Shown here one piece after another: positions 6,583 through 7,590 of a DNA stretch of 7,590 bases. The stretch is from Acidobacteriaceae bacterium (GTDB taxonomy: Bacteria; Acidobacteriota; Terriglobia; Terriglobales; Acidobacteriaceae): the NCBI GenBank assembly GCA_003164255.1, contig PLST01000268.1, positions 1 to 7,590 of the forward strand, in the 5' to 3' direction. A model generated the notes under the pieces. It was given only the letters and a program-made list of their open reading frames with translations. It ran no database searches and was not told the origin of the DNA. How positions within the stretch are numbered: the stretch's first letter is position 1; each line of letters begins with the position of its first letter. Made by a program: the position numbers and the translations under genes.

Positions 6583-7512
6583 TCAGGAAAAATTGGATTC
6601 GATGGAGCGAATGTATTCGCGGTTTCGCTGCGCGCTTTCTTTGGGCGTGCCCATGCCGGGCAGAACGTCCTGTTCGACCAGGGCATAGCCCTGGTAGTCT
6701 TGCGCACTGAGCCATTTGAGGAGCGCCGGAAAATCGACGCACCCTTTACCCAGCTCGCAGAAAAGGCCGTGGCGCAGGCCAGTGAAGTAGTCCCACCCCT
6801 CGGCACGCGAACGGCGAGCGAACTCCGGCTCAAGATCCTTGAGGTGAATGTACCAGATGCGATCTTTGAACTCGTTGAGTGCGGCGACGAGGTCCACATC
6901 CTGCGAACCTGTGCCGTGGTAATAATGGCCGGTATCAAAGACGAGGCCGAGCCGCTCGGGGTTGGTCAGCTCAAGCAGGGTGGCAATTTCTCTTGGCGTT
7001 TCAACATAGCCGGCGCAGTGATGATGAAAGACGGTACGAAGGCCGGTTTCTTCAAAAACAGCTTTCGCAATCTGATCGGCGCCGCTCGCAAATGTCTTCC
7101 ACTCCGCCGGCGTGAGACCATCAGAGGGAGTGACGCGGCCTGCAATGCGCGTCCTCGCGGGATCGGTGCCGTTATCGTCTGCAAGCACGAGGAACGGCGC
7201 AGGAGTCGCTGCGACTGCGGCCAGCAGGCGCGCAGTCTTCAGCGCCGCAGCCACGCCCTCAGCATGAGCAGCGGGATACTTCATCGCCACGGGAACGAAC
7301 GCGCCCAGCATAACCAGGTTACGCTTCTTGATCTCCTCGTTGAGCGCAGTAGGGTCCGTGGGCATGTAGCCCCAGTCGCCCATTTCTGTCCCGGTATAGC
7401 CGGTCTCAACGAGTTCGTTCAACATGCGGTCAAAAGGAATTTGCTGGCTTGTGTCCTGGTGCTCCAGCGTGCCCCACGAGCAAGGGGCATTCCCAACGTG
7501 CAAGGTCTTCAT
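6583..7512 (-). CDS. iolE: Inosose dehydratase-like protein, IolE/MocC family (xylose isomerase-like TIM barrel)
   Basis: A 309-residue cytoplasmic TIM-barrel protein matching the IolE/MocC group in length and motifs. The expected reaction is dehydration of scyllo-inosose (2-keto-myo-inositol) to a diketone, the step after IolG. Family blocks in order: VGNAPCSWGTLE (6-17), ETGYTGTEMGDWGYMPTDP (36-54), MLGAFVPVAM (68-77), LVLADDNG (108-115), GLRTVFHHHCAGYVETP (157-173), LGLVFDTGHYYHGTG (188-202), IHLKDLEPE (222-230) and ALVEQD (277-282). D193 and H196 in DTGH, H223 in HLKD and E280 are likely metal or active-site residues by analogy with the superfamily. ATG 7512 follows AAGGAG with 5 nt spacing; this ribosome site overlaps the TAA of the upstream dehydrogenase gene, so the two are tightly coupled. 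The partner iolG-like gene downstream supports the assignment. Other sugar epimerases share the fold, but NAPCSWG and HHHCAGYVETP favour IolE. Confidence 0.86.
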   Translation of the reverse strand: MKTLHVGNAPCSWGTLEHQDTSQQIPFDRMLNELVETGYTGTEMGDWGYMPTDPTALNEEIKKRNLVMLGAFVPVAMKYPAAHAEGVAAALKTARLLAAVAATPAPFLVLADDNGTDPARTRIAGRVTPSDGLTPAEWKTFASGADQIAKAVFEETGLRTVFHHHCAGYVETPREIATLLELTNPERLGLVFDTGHYYHGTGSQDVDLVAALNEFKDRIWYIHLKDLEPEFARRSRAEGWDYFTGLRHGLFCELGKGCVDFPALLKWLSAQDYQGYALVEQDVLPGMGTPKESAQRNREYIRSIESNFS

Positions 7513-7521
7513 GCTTTCTCC

Positions 7522-7590
7522 TTAGAACTTCCGGCTCCAATCCCTCGGCCAGCGTTCAACAATCACCTTGGTCTGCGTGTAGAACTCCAC
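7522..7590 (-). CDS. mmsA: C-terminus of CoA-acylating methylmalonate/malonate-semialdehyde dehydrogenase (partial)
   Basis: Only the last 22 codons and the stop (TAA, 7522-7524) are inside the window; the rest continues past the right edge. The fragment includes EFYTQTKVIVERW, which resembles the conserved tail (FYT.TKVVT.RW) of the MmsA/IolA aldehyde dehydrogenases. These convert malonate or methylmalonate semialdehyde plus CoA to acetyl- or propionyl-CoA, the last step of inositol catabolism. The stop lies 9 nt before the iolE-like ATG and its TAA forms part of that gene's ribosome site (TAAGGAG). The assignment rests on a short tail plus operon context, so another aldehyde dehydrogenase is possible. 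Confidence 0.72.
   Translation of the reverse strand: MEFYTQTKVIVERWPRDWSRKF

Overview
The window looks like ordinary chromosomal DNA from an Acidobacteriota bacterium, most likely class Terriglobia (Acidobacteriia). The main evidence is a secreted protein of the VWFA-related family known chiefly from Acidobacteria, together with moderately high G+C and a long unrecognised helical protein in the same transcription unit. Placement below phylum or class is inference. I see no mobile element, CRISPR array, tRNA or rRNA.

Left half, + strand (1-3945): a 911-residue protein of unknown function, probably cut at its 5' end by the window edge, is followed after a short gap by an exported VWFA-related protein with a degenerate metal site. 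A 14-bp perfect hairpin at 3966-3999 lies between this unit and the convergent unit on its right, and probably terminates both.

Right half, - strand (4026-7590), read from right to left: the last 22 codons of a methylmalonate/malonate-semialdehyde dehydrogenase (mmsA/iolA type); an IolE/MocC-like inosose dehydratase; an IolG-like inositol 2-dehydrogenase; a 37-codon single-membrane-span protein that is easy to overlook; and a 10-12-span GRP/DMT-type sugar transporter. IolG-type enzymes oxidise myo-inositol to scyllo-inosose, IolE-type enzymes dehydrate it, and MmsA/IolA acts at the end of the pathway to give acetyl-CoA. The transporter is therefore a candidate importer of inositol or a related polyol. 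Other iol genes and the operon promoter would lie beyond the right edge.

The least expected item is the small membrane-protein ORF at 5317-5430. It overlaps the iolG-like stop codon as ATGA, has a good Shine-Dalgarno, and carries in its own final codons the Shine-Dalgarno of the transporter's GTG start. This suggests a translationally coupled chain from dehydrogenase to small protein to transporter. The rest is catabolic and accessory secreted-protein content; I found no convincing sign of a wholly new system.
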